From Isoetes taiwanensis (Eukaryota; Streptophyta; Lycopodiopsida; Isoetales; Isoetaceae): a DNA stretch of 64,000 nucleotides. Positions 13,166 to 24,331 of the stretch are shown piece after piece (position 1 is the first letter of the stretch; each line of letters opens with the position of its first letter). The position numbers and the translations under genes were made by a program. The notes under the pieces are model-generated. The model was given only the letters and a program-made list of their open reading frames with translations, had not been told where the DNA came from and did not search any database. The stretch covers positions 10,964,725-11,028,724 of the forward strand of contig JAJEKV010000002.1 of the NCBI GenBank assembly GCA_021234155.1, written 5' to 3'.

Positions 13166-14440
13166 TGTGATGTTCCAGCATAATATACGATCCAATACAT
13201 ATATTATACTGCCACGTCACGCGTACATGTCACCATGACAAGTACTTGAGAGCCGTAAAGGGTTGCGCCTAGGGGGCAACCTCGTATGTTGCACATGTAT
13301 ATTAAACATATGCAATTAAACCCCTTTGCCAAATGGCAAAGCCTCATTGGTCCCTTCTAACCTAAACCTAAAAGGCCATGTAAAAGGAACAAAAGGGAAA
13401 ACTCTAAACCCTTTTCGTTTTCGCATTTTGACTTCCTTGGGCCATTCCGGCGAAGCCAAGCTGCTAATTCGCATTGCCAGGCACCGCGAAGTCGCATTTG
13501 CACAACAGACCTTCCAGGAGCAACTGCCTTCAGTCCGAACAAAGGCATGGACGCATTCCGAGGAGCTGGAGCAAGCCAAGGATTAGGTAAATGGCTATTC
13601 TGTTGTGCAATGCCGACTTTTAGTCCGGCAATGAGCTGGTTTAGCATGTTAGTTCAGCCTTAGAGGCCTTATAGATTCTGAGATCACAAGCCCTAACAAA
13701 GGAACCTAACCATGTATGTTTAGGTAGATAGATTAGATGTTATTCTATGTTTCAGTTCTTTGATGATGATGATGTTCCATTCTATGCTCTCCTGTGTATT
13801 GGGAAGGGGGGTAGAGACCCTGAAAGCCTCAGTAGTTGATGTATCTAGATAGCCTCATTAATTCCCAATTAATGCAGCCTGTGCATAAGAGCCCACCTGG
13901 CTATGAGTGGCGGGACTAGACCGGCAGATAAGGGGGACTTGTCCCATTGCAAATTGATCCCTCTGGTGTGTAAAGCCTACCGGGGATCTTAGCGGGCTAG
14001 GCCTGATGGTTTGCCACTGCGTGTGGGCAAGACATGGGCTCGACACCTCTGGGGTGATGTGTCACCTTCCATGGAGTTCAAGTCGTAGACGGGCAGTGGC
14101 CCTCTAACCGCCTGTGATGGGCATGTATGCCTCTGGAGGGAGTGATCTCCTCCTGCCTCATCAGGACTGGGGAGATGCAACCCAGGAGTAGCCCCCTTGG
14201 CTATGCACCCGGTCGGCTACGGTCGAGTCCCAAGACTTAACAGCCTATTCTGCAAAGTATGCACAAGAGGGGCGGATGGAGTGGACTACCCAACGGCCAT
14301 GTTCTTATGCCAGCCTAATCCAGTTGCTATGAATTCTGTCTGCATTGACTTCTAGAGACCCAAGCCGTCAGTCGATGGTCAGCCACCCTTCGAGGTGGAT
14401 ATGTATGCCATTTGATGCTATGTGCTTATGTTTGATGTGC
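13166..14440 (+). repeat. LTR-like sequence related to the chromovirus LTR, plus orientation
   Basis: Starting at TGTGATGTTCC (13166), this segment matches, in inverted orientation and in the same order, the LTR-like sequence at 46141-47478 (which starts TGTGACGTTC). Shared landmarks include TGGGAAGGGGGGTAGAGACC, GCCTGTGCATA, GACACCTCTGGGG, GGGGAGATGCAACCC and GGGGCGGATGGAGTGG. Similarity runs on past the point where element 2 interrupts the other copy (CCCTTCGAGGT, about 14388, also seen at about 38410 in reverse complement). No purine tract precedes 13166 and no tRNA-primer site follows, so it is probably a solo or truncated LTR. The right-hand end is uncertain. Confidence 0.6.
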
Positions 14441-14832
14441 TTTCACAGCTAGGTAGGTCCCGAGGGAGACGGGATGAATGACACATCCATTCTTCCCCAT
14501 TGGATTCTCGACTGTTAGCAAGGATCTGATGTTAGGTGGACAGCCTCATGTCAGCCAGGGCGTTGGCAGGAGGGATGAAGTCCGAGTCTGTACGATGGGA
14601 GCATCATATATGAGCAGGGGATGTCACAGTAATGATCTTGGAGGACCAGGATCGAGCATTGGCCATTTCCCTAGTAGTACTAACAGTCTAGATCTTCAGT
14701 CGTGGAGTTAAAATCCCAAGCATGAACCTCGAAAATTGGGAAATTTTTTTTCCAATCCTTAGAACAGTAAAGTAGAATAATGTTAAGTTAGGAAGAAATA
14801 GTAAAAACCCTGATAAATTCTGGCCATTAGGA

Positions 14833-15206
14833 AGTAACCCCTCACAGAGTGCGCCGAGAACATTTCCAAAAGTTTTGAAAGTGCTTCTCACGCACTGTAT
14901 GAGTGTTTGACCGATTTTGACCTAGATATATGCATAATTGAAGTAATCTAATAGCTCAGAGTAGATTAGAATTTAAATTTAAGCTAGGAATGTATATTCT
15001 AACACTAAGAAACTGTATAGAAGACTAAAATTAGAGCAAAAAAGGAGTAACCCCTCACAGAGTGCACCCAGAGCATTTTCAAAAGTTTTGAAAGTGATTC
15101 TCGCGCACTGTGTGAGTGTTTGACCGATTTTGACCTAGATAGATGCATAATTTGAGTAATCTGATAGCTCAGGGTAGTTTAGAATTTAAATTTAAGCTAA
15201 GAATGT
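14833..15206. repeat. Tandem repeat of about 211 bp, left part
   Basis: One full unit (14833-15043) and most of a second (15044-15206) share CCCCTCACAGAGTG, CCAAAAGTTTTGAAAGTG, TTTGACCGATTTTGACCTAG and AGAATTTAAATTTAAGCTA. The second unit is cut exactly at ATGT (15203-15206) by element 1 and resumes at 27302. Each unit can fold through CTCACAGAGTGC and GCACTGTGTGAG (complementary arms). The intact first unit shows what the site looked like before insertion. Confidence 0.85.
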
Positions 15207-15231
15207 AAGTCGTATTTAATTAAAGTGGGAC
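15207..15231 (+). repeat. Element 1 left terminal inverted repeat
   Basis: 25 bp, perfectly complementary to 27277-27301. Immediately outside is ATGT. Confidence 0.95.
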
Positions 15232-16440
15232 TCATTCCATTCCCATTTTTTTTCCAAACCCGGTTAATTTACATAAAAAGGAGCACCCCGACCCGAAAAC
15301 TATCCTTAATTCGAATTTTTGAATAAAATTCTGCATCCAAGCTTTGCTGCAGTTTTCCCTGCGAGTCGAGAACAAGAACAATGCAACTGAAACAAAGGAA
15401 ATTCATTAAAGTTTGAAACCGAAGATCTAGTTGAAAAAGAATTTTTATTAATAAATTGAACAGGTACAATGTATTTTACATCGGACGCAGAGACCATGGT
15501 GGTCTTGCTGTCACTACAGTTACATCATCTTGGTAGGTCGTCCACCTTAGGGGATTAACTTGCGGCGCTTCTTCACGCCGACTGTAAGCCTTGGGGGCAA
15601 CCTGAAGAGTGTGGAATGCCTCACGTGGAGGTGCCTCTGGAGCTATCGGCCGACCTATCCACCCGACTTCTCCACTCGCCTCCCGCAGCCTTCCATCGAA
15701 TATGCTCCTTCCCCAACCTCCGTGGATGTTATGCAATGCTTGCAAGATGCTTTGAGCTTCCTGGACTTTCTCTTTGTTCTTCGCCTGTTCTTTATCCCCA
15801 GGGTGTAGCGAGCAACCTCTGAATTCGCGAGCAACCTTATCCCAAAGGCCAGGGCAAAGAGTGTAAGCGTGGCCGGGATCATCGCGGATCGGTATTTCTT
15901 CCGCTTTAGCGGGATCATTGCCGCCTGGGCGGTCTCGTGATGCTGGAGCGGGATACATGCCGGTGTCGGATCGTGCTGAACCACACGGAGCAAGGAGAGT
16001 ATGATTAACAATTACGGTGTCATTAGTCAAAACGAAGAAAATAATGTTGAAATCAAATTACAATGGAGAACATTCATTCCATACAACTGCATCCAATGAC
16101 GTGGGAAGTAGTGTCTTTCTCGACTCGCGAGTCGAGAAAGGCCCATAAAAGTGAGTACAACCAGTGCCTTTCTCGACTCGCTGTCGAGAAAGGCCCAACA
16201 TAGCGTAGAAGCATTATCATCAATAGATTGTGGGTCGCGTCCGGTCCACATAATCAAACATACAAATGGTCTCATCAACAGGACAATCATGAAAGGCATC
16301 GAAAACTCAATAAACAAGTATATTCATTACAAAATGTTCAATACATGTGTTCACGTTTGTTTACAATATTCACACAATTTGACTATCTGAAAGCAGAGGT
16401 CACTCTTCTTGTTCACCAAAATATTTGTCGTCCATAGCTT

Positions 16441-19400
16441 TCATGATCGCCTTGCTCTGGGATCGGGTTCCGTGAGGCTCGGATAGTTCCTAATCACATC
16501 GGGCGACAAGAATGGCAAAGAGGGATTCCGCCAAGGCGGGGACACAATCCAGAAGGACAACCACCTATCCGTCTCATATTCTTCAGGTCGATATGGCTTA
16601 GCAATGATTGTATTTTGCGCGTTATGATAGCACTTGTAGGCGGAGTCGTCTATGATCAGCGTGTTGTGTTTGCCATAGTCCTGAATTGCTCATAAACCCC
16701 GCCCACCTTTTCACCATTATAGGCTTCCCCTTTGTGATGGTCGGATCGAGGTCCCACACATGCTCGACCCTTTCGCTTCCCCAAACGAACTTGAACTTCA
16801 AAACTGAAATGCCGAGAACACCAAGAACATTGACAATATTTTTCTTTGCCATACAAGACCATATGCCCACTTCGAATCCCCGTTCCAGGCACCATTCAAC
16901 AATTTCCTTAGCTCTAGGCCTCGGATACACTATTTTATGCTCCGCTTCGCCTGGATCTGCGAGGTGTTAATCTCGAGGACGCCTTTATCGTGGTATACTG
17001 CAGCTAATACTCCATTGACGTCAAATATTACAAGCTTGGCGGGACCAGCTGGATCCCAGTTGGAGTTTGGCTCTGACCATATTTCCGGTTCATCGGGATC
17101 CAAATGCGGGATCATTATCTTTTCGGGTCCTTTAAATTTCGCCAGGTGTCTTGCTCGATTGTCTTTGGGGAGTGCATTCTCCTCCTCGCATGACGTGAAC
17201 TGCCGTATCCAATGACAATGATCCGGAGTCGTTGACATGGAACTCCCTGAAATGATGACATCCGGCCGAAAAGGAATGAGTTTTCTCGACTCGCGAGTCG
17301 AGAATGAAAAGAAAAGGTATTGAAAGGAAACGAGTTTTCTCGACTCGCGAGTCGAGAAACACCGATAGAGCAAAGTAAACTCACCTCAATCTCAGATTCT
17401 CAAGAATGTGTTCGGCAGCATTCTGGTCTAAACCTTCGACATTCACGTCTACGTCAGCTTGGTCTCCCTCGTCCTCGTCGTCTTTACTGCTTCCATTTGT
17501 CTTCCTCCCCTTGAAATGCTCATGAAGCAGATCCAGGTATGACCGAATGGTTTCAACCATGTCCTTATTTCCAACCACGGATATAGGTTTCATTCCAAAC
17601 AGCATAGCCCCCTGAGAGAACAGGCCATTCATGTACCACTCGCATACAATTTGATCTTCCTCGACCAAGCTGGTTATGAAGTACTTGATAACTCTTGGCC
17701 GGATAGGAATTCTATGTATAGGACCTGTCGCACCATCTTTGCTGACCTTGTCCATCGATGGCACATCCTCCATAAATCTGCCCCTTCCGTGGTTCCATCT
17801 CGCTCTTGAGAGATCATGAACTGCCGAGATAATGATGCTCGCTAGACCACCACTTATCCAGGTCTACAGTCGATCTTGAAATCAAAACCAAAACTATGTT
17901 GGCAAAGCTTGGTGCCTTCGGCAAGCCAAGTCTACACTCATGATCAAGTTCGTATATGGAGTACATGATCTTGTTGGTGAAGTTAATATCAGCTGCCCAT
18001 TGGGAGACAAAGCCCGTTGTCCGATTGCCCTAAGATGCAAAAGACAAGGAAACCGAAAGTATCCAGGTCGGTCATGTCCGCATTAACGCCTTGTACCAAT
18101 TGCTCTATGTCACTTTGTCATAAAAAGGGTGGGGTCTTCGATCATATTGATGACAAATAGTGCCACGGGTCCAGTGCCCTTCACCACCAAATCCCTTGTG
18201 TCCCAAAGTTACCGAGAAATGGGGAGCTATCGTCGGCCTTAAATGGGACCACCCCCCAATCCAAGCTTCCTCTTGAATTGCCATAGCACGCTCGTTCGGA
18301 AAGGAAGGGTTTTGACGTTGCAGCTTCAGCTTGGTGTTGATATAGGGTTGACATAGGCGGTTCAATTCCTTCATGTCTTCCTCATCAAGGGCAGCCTTTT
18401 CCTTGTAATAATCAAAGTCATGGTATTCATTAGATGCAACGTTGCGTAACTTCCGTGATGCCTTCTTCTAACGCCTATTCGCTTTAGGATCGTGGGCATA
18501 ATCCTTTAGCCCCGCATTTTAGAACTCCTAGTCTTCCTTAGCGGGGATTGTTCCATCCAAGATTACGCCTTTGCGTGTCAAGCGTTTCTTTGTCCGGGGA
18601 GGCCCCTCAGTATCCTCTTCATGAACTCGCTTGTCAAACAACTTGGGGTCCGGCCTGGATGGAAATTCTCCATTCTTGTCCTTCAGCTTGCCTCTTGTCC
18701 ATTGAGCCCATATCTCGATCCATTTCTCCCAGACCGCCTCAGTGCTAAGAATGAGGTCATATTGGTCTGAGAGAGACTCCCTGCCTTTCCTTGGTGTTCT
18801 CTTCTTCTTCTCCTCTTCATCCTCTCCCTCATCATCTTCCTGGCCTCCGCCAGTAGAACATATCTGCATAGTTTCTCAAAGGTCTTCCACTTATCCGAGG
18901 GAGCCCTGTTTCCTTTAGGACGCTGAGGACAACCCAATGCTTTCCACTGTTGCCTAGCGTGTATGATCTGGTCAGGATAAGGGCTGCATTCAGTCAACGT
19001 ACCAATGTCGAGCATGATAGTATCTACAAACACCAAATAAACGGTAAATAGTAGCCGGGGTTTCTCGACTCGCGAAGTCGAAAAGTCCTGAATGTCTAAT
19101 TTTCTTTTTACTTCTCTAGGTTTTCGACTCGCGAAGTCGAGAAAGCTCTACATCCTTTGATTTTCTGTGTTCCCCTGGCTTTCTCGACTCGCAGTCGAAA
19201 CCCAAATGATAATCGGGAAATGTTAGGATGGTAGGGCTTTCTCGAACCCAGTGATAATCGGGAAATGTTAGGATGGTAGGGCTTTCTCGACTCGCGAGTC
19301 GAGAATGGAAAGAATGAGAGAGTTATTTACCTTACGTAGGCGCACTTTCGCCGCTATTGTGTTTTGGCGATGGCTAATCTTTGGCGGTTTGGTTCTTGGC

Positions 19401-20604
19401 GTCTCCGCTGAAAGAACTCTGCACTCTCGCAGCATATCTATCCTTGATCGCTGCGGCACCTCCTTCTCCGTCTGCAATACTTGCGCCGCCCTCAGCGAAT
19501 CGTGACCGTCCACTACCCGAGCGGGGACGTCTTTTCCCTTCAGGTCTTCCTCGGACTTCGGTGAACAAGCGACCGGTCGATGCGCTAAAAAGGTATGACA
19601 TCCGCGGGCATTGGATGCTCGCAGCGGGATGTCGCACCATCAGGTTCGGGAATCTCCGGCATGTGTCTTTGATTAAATTCCACATGGTTGAACAAGGCGG
19701 CATCTCCCGTGCAAACCTTCACCGTCTAATGTCCAAGCGGCGGCTTGTGTGATATTCCTAACGGATATCTTGAGCGGCCGCTCCATTTTACGTGCCCCTC
19801 TCGTGAAATCCTGATCGATCATCTGGATCCATTATTGGGGAGTCGACCATATCTTCGTCTCCTTCGTCATATGACTCCTCCCGTGTGGTGTCATCTTCTC
19901 CATCTTTGGTCTTTGGCGGACTTTTTTCGTATGAACCACAACTTCATTCCCCACCGCAGAGTGTTGTAGAGTCTTCAAAGCGATTAGAAGTGAAGCTCCC
20001 CATATTGAATCGTTTTTCTCGACTTTCTGGAAATCTCCATTCCAAGCTCCACGGATGTTAGGGTTCCGGCCTCCTTCATCCCTTCGGATCCTTCCACCCA
20101 AGGTTCTCGACAATTTAAAGGCGCCTTTTTTTGGTGCCCTTTGCCTTGCTCATGGAAGAGTGAGAATAATTTGAAACCCCATAATTTTTGGTGTGATAGA
20201 ACTTACTCTTTCCGGGTCCTCGACATGTAGTGTTAAATGCTTGAATCTGGCCGAGGCGGAGAGCACAACACCGATTTTCTTGTACTTGTCTCGGGAGCTC
20301 TTCTTGTCCCTTTGGTGGAGAAAGCGGATCTTTCTCCTTCCCACTTGTTGATACCTCGACATACCACCAAGAATCTGGCTGGTGTGTCAAGAAGCTCTGT
20401 CTCCGTCCCTCGATGGCCGAAGAACGGAGTTCGACGGTGATCACTAGTGACTCCGTGGTGAATCTTTGCAAGACCAAAGGATGGATCGATAAAGGTATTC
20501 CGACCAAAGAAAAACCTCGAGCTCACACGGCGCTGTCTTTTTCTTCTTGTTGCCGCCGGAACCGGCTCACCTTGGCGCCTAAGCTTCTTGGGCCGAGTCG
20601 CCAT
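16441..20604 (-). CDS. FCP1/NLI-like HAD phosphatase carried by element 1, multi-exon
   Basis: The C-terminal 200 residues are a HAD fold of the FCP1/NLI-interacting type. Motif I is KLVIFDVNGVLAAV (about 17010-17050), with Asn where FCP1 enzymes have the second Asp. Next come PRPRAKEIVEWCLERGFEVG and WSCMAKKN. Last is motif IV, NTLIIDDSAYKC (about 16630), then AKPYRPEEYETD, with a stop at 16441. Upstream minus-strand frames (17385-17773, 18105-18374, 18528-19036, 19374-19703, 20115-20604) are long, charged and probably its N-terminal part; a candidate start is MATRPKKLRR at 20604. Introns 17247-17384 (GTGAGT...TTTCAG) and 19024-19330 (GTAAAT...TTTGTAG) are well formed. Frame breaks occur, for example between RWAG and DYGKHNT near 16680. 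HAD enzymes of this type dephosphorylate proteins; why a transposon carries one is unknown. Confidence 0.68.
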
Positions 20605-23600
20605 GTCTGTATGCCCCGCATCTTCTTCACCTTTCGAACCCTTGTGTAAATTAAGTTTCCTCCGTAGCGTTGTAGGTTTTAGGACTGCGTAAAAAGATCG
20701 GGCGTGTTCTTTAATTTGAATTTAAGGACATGCAATCATTTAAGAAAAAAAGCGGGCTAAGGGTACAAAGATGCCCGCTTTAGCCCGCCCAAACCCCATT
20801 TCAAATTGAATCACATCCGGGGATTCCCCGAGAGCGCGGTGTAGATTATCTTCAACGCGGCATTGGCGACTTTGAGTTGGGAGGCGAGCATCGACCGTAG
20901 TTTTACTTCCGAATGGCGCCAGCGACGGCAGAAGTCTCACACTCACAAATCGGCCTTGCTATGTGTATTTTTCCCGACCGTCTTATTGCAAGCAGTTGAT
21001 TTGATCGATGAGCACGAGCTAAGGTAGGAAGCGGAGAGGAGCCGCGGACACCTGAACTCTACACCGCCGCGCCATGGAACGGGGATACACCAGAATCGCA
21101 TTGATACAAGTATTAGATCTAATGCATCGTTGATGAGACCTATTTAAGAAGCAAAGACTTTCGGTGAGGCTGCGGGATCTGGCTCATACAATGGCCCAAG
21201 GAATTCATCACGTGAAGAGGTGAGTTTGAACATGCCGCCGCCTGTGTTATTTTTTGCGTGTAGAACATGTAAATACGTGTTTAGATCATGGAACTGCTCA
21301 TAAGCTCGACAGATTTATTGTTTCCTTGTCGAGCATTTTTCAGCTTCGAGAGATGATTTACTCTCTGGGTTGAGAGATGCTCGGCACGGAAACAATGGAT
21401 CGGGGGTTAACGTGAACAGTTCCGTTTTAGGTGTGTTCTTTCTTGGAATGCATACTCCTGTCTTTTTTTTTAGATGTGTTTCAAATGCATACTACCCTCT
21501 CGGAACCACTCCTCTTCGCAATATTCGAGGAATGTGGTTCGAAGGAGAGTGGCTCCGACATAAAAACAGGAAAATACAAACAGGAGTGCTTAGTTGTAGA
21601 GGCCTGTGCTACGTCCCAAATGCCTGGAGACAGTCAGGGCCACTTCCCTTCGCAATATTCGAGGAATATAGTTTGAAGGAGAGTGGCCGAGACTGTCTGC
21701 AGGCACCTGGAGATTGCTATGTGGGAGCGGGCATTGCTATGTGGGAGCGGGCTAAGGGATTCTCGACTTACTTGAAGTCCGAATGCAAGTCTTTGGCTGG
21801 TTTAAGGCATTCCCAGGCTTCATGAGTCGAGAATCACGGAACATCAATCTCAATGGTTTCCCTGTGGTTGGTTGTAGAGGCCTCCACCCGGTCAGGCCCC
21901 CTCCCTTCGCAATATTAAGCGAAGATGGTTGAAGGAGAGTGGCTCCCCGGCTGGTCGAGCCCTTCTTGCGACCATACCGGGAGGGAGGCTGGTAGGCTGC
22001 GACCATTCTCGACTTCGGTCGAGAGGCACTGTGTTGGGATGGCTAAGGATTCTCGACTTGCGGTCGAGAATGCAAAAGTGTTAACTCCTGTCTACATTCC
22101 CAGCTACTCCAAGTCGAGGATGCCTTAACCATCGAGAACTCGGATAGTACACATGGGTCTTGCGGGCGGATAAGGCATTCTCGACTCATGAGCGAGAATG
22201 CATGCCCGACGACAGCTTCCGCGGGTTTCCACAGTGGTTAGTAGTAGAGGCCTCCCACTTGTCCGAGCCCATCCCTTGCAATATTCACTCTAAGATGGTT
22301 CTAAGGAGGCGGGTCTTTGATTGGGTGGGAGGCTGGGCCACACACACAGAAGGTGGGTTGCCTGGAGTTGGCAGACAGGTCAAAACCACTTCCCTTCCTT
22401 GTGTCCCAGGAAGATAGAAGGAGAAAGGTTAAGGCATCTACTTGGCGAGCCGACAGAGATACTGCACTAGAACCTAGCGTTTTCTCGACTCACGAAGTGA
22501 GAAAGTCCGATTAGTCGCCGAGGCCTCCACCCGATCGAGCCGGTCCTCTTCGCAATATTACGATGAGCATGGTTGAAGAGTGACTCGGTGGGTGGAGGCA
22601 CTGCTGACGCACAAAGGGGCCATTGACGAGGGGTGACATTCTAATTCTCACGAGTCGAGAGAGGCTGCAACGAGGCTTAAAAAGAATGTGAAGACATTGG
22701 GTAGGCTGTGTGCAATCCCAGAATCTTGAGTCGAGAATCCCTCAACCAGGCCAGCAGTCCGTAGTGTACACTCCCTCTTCTGCGCCTCGCTGAGTCGAGA
22801 AGTTCTCGACTCGCGAGTCGAGAAGAAGGCTGTACTTCTTCTGATTTGTTGGCAAGCCGGTATTCTCAACTCGCCACTCCTATGTCTCTACTTGTGGAGG
22901 ATGTCTTTGTGAGTTAGAAATCACAGTCTCGTGAAGCAATCCCTATTCTTAGTTCTTCTTGGGAGAAAAACATTCCTAGTTATGTTACGTTATGAAACAT
23001 TCTTAGGCAGTTTAGCTATATCTTTTGTGAATCTCTTACATTAATGCTCGCAATATCTTACTTCCTAACACCGTCTCGATGAGTGACATCTGGTTGCTTG
23101 CTACTACTCTAACCACTATTCTCACTTGTGCACGTACAATGTATTCAATTCAACCACAAGCAAGAAAAAGATAACAAAAGCAGAAAACAATACAAAAGGA
23201 AAACAGAAAAAGTGAGAGATTAGTGAGATTAATGAGAAAACAGAGAAACAAAGGAGACAAATGAGATTAATGAGAAAAACAGAGAACGAAAGATGAGGAG
23301 AAATGAGATTAAAAAGGGTATGATATTACAAAAACATACACGGAAGATTTCTTTGGATGAGGAGGAGGCTTCGTGTTCGATTCCATGTGGGTATAGTCGT
23401 TATAAAGCGTGAATAAGGATTTGTCGGTATGTAAATTGTATCGAGGATTAATAAGAGCCTCTAACAACAGAATATAAGTAAAAATGCAGAAAACTAAAAA
23501 GCAGCACTAAAAAGGGCCTCACTTTCTTCTCGGGCGATGCGCCCGCTCGAACACTCAATCTGCAGCGAGAACTTCGGTACTGGAAGTCCCTGATCCGTCG

Positions 23601-23935
23601 ACCAAAGCTCTTTGTCATAAGATGGCCTTGGAATGGCTCGGTTCGATCGATCGCCGATCGAAAAGCGGTAGCTTAAGGAAAATCTGAGCTTCGAAGAGTG
23701 GGGAGGAAGAATGGTCGGGGGGGAGAGGAAGAGGGTGCGATTAATTACAGGGCCGCACCCTCGAACCTCGTAAAAAGTGCAATAATAAACTTACATCGCG
23801 TGTGGGCCATGCCCTCCATGGCGTGGCGGTCTGGGAGTTCTTGACATGGCCACGCTTTAGCGCCTCGAGGAGGCATACGTGGCCATGACAAGATATGAAA
23901 GGTCGGGTTATATGTTTATATATGTTACCTTATAT
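20605..23935. promoter_or_regulatory. Divergent intergenic region of element 1
   Basis: This separates the minus-strand HAD gene from the plus-strand transposase-like gene and should contain both promoters. It holds many of the TTCTCGACTCG palindromes and, at 21490-22610, a degenerate repeat series. No coding domain is recognisable in either strand. A polypurine stretch at about 23165-23320 (agaaaac, agagaaac) marks its right part. Confidence 0.5.
21490..22610. repeat. Degenerate repeat series around CTTCGCAATATT
   Basis: Five copies, near 21514, 21648, 21906, 22275 and 22547, share CCYTTCGCAATATT followed by a stretch such as ATGGTTGAAGGAGAGTGGCT. Most are preceded by TAGAGGCCTCCACCCGGTC-like sequence. 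Spacing varies from about 130 to 370 bp and palindromes lie between copies. It may be an array of protein-binding sites or just old tandem duplication. Confidence 0.7.
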
Positions 23936-24160
23936 ATTTAATATGGTTTCAATGGTTGAATAGTTTTAATGGTTATATATGGTTACAATGTTTACATATG
24001 GTTTAGAATGAGTATGGTTGTATGGTTTAATATGGTTATATGATTTTAGTTAATATGGTTGTATGATTTAATATGGTTATATTTAATATGTTTGTATGGT
24101 TTTATATGGTTCATATGGTCATATTTGTGGTGTTTGGGGCTATATGGTTTTAATGTGAGC
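23936..24160. repeat. TATGGTT-rich degenerate minisatellite
   Basis: The words atggttatat, tggttgtatggttt and ttaatatggtt recur in plus-strand order over about 220 bp. Simple-sequence slippage is the likely origin. Confidence 0.75.
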
Positions 24161-24331
24161 TTTTTCATTCGGGGGAGCATGTGAGATGAGTAAAATGGAG
24201 CCAAGGAAGTCCAATGAGGAGGCCATTGCCCTAGGCTCCAATGGAGGAAGAAGGGTTGCCTTTTGTTGCACCCTTGCAACCCGGGCAGTATTTGAGAGGG
24301 CATAATAACTGCAGTTGATCCATTTGATAGT

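Larger units (their letters stand above)
15361..22824. repeat. Dispersed palindrome family with half-site CTTTCTCGACTCG
   Basis: About twenty full, variant or half copies occur, all inside element 1. Perfect palindromes are at 16115-16140 (26 bp, CTTTCTCGACTCG plus its complement), 17283-17304, 17336-17359 and 22803-22824, with a near-perfect copy at 19281-19305. Variants with one or a few altered central bases lie at 16166-16194, 19061-19085, 19121-19145, 19179-19201, 22005-22025, 22049-22071, 22175-22201 and 22483-22507. Half-sites lie at 15361, 20013, 21822 and 22720. Two lie in the 138-bp intron at 17247-17384 and at least four in the 307-bp intron at 19024-19330; a cluster lies between the two divergent genes. 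None was found in recognised coding sequence. Confidence 0.9.

Noticed and set aside
13326-13647. Overlapping open frames on both strands as a gene
   Set aside because: They lie inside the LTR-like segment, are open on both strands at once, and have no recognisable domain.
15476-16030. A 184-codon minus-strand frame at the left end of element 1 as a separate gene
   Set aside because: It lies downstream of the HAD stop codon, overlaps another open frame in a second phase and shows no motif. It may be a 3' part of an unrecognised gene, but I cannot support it.
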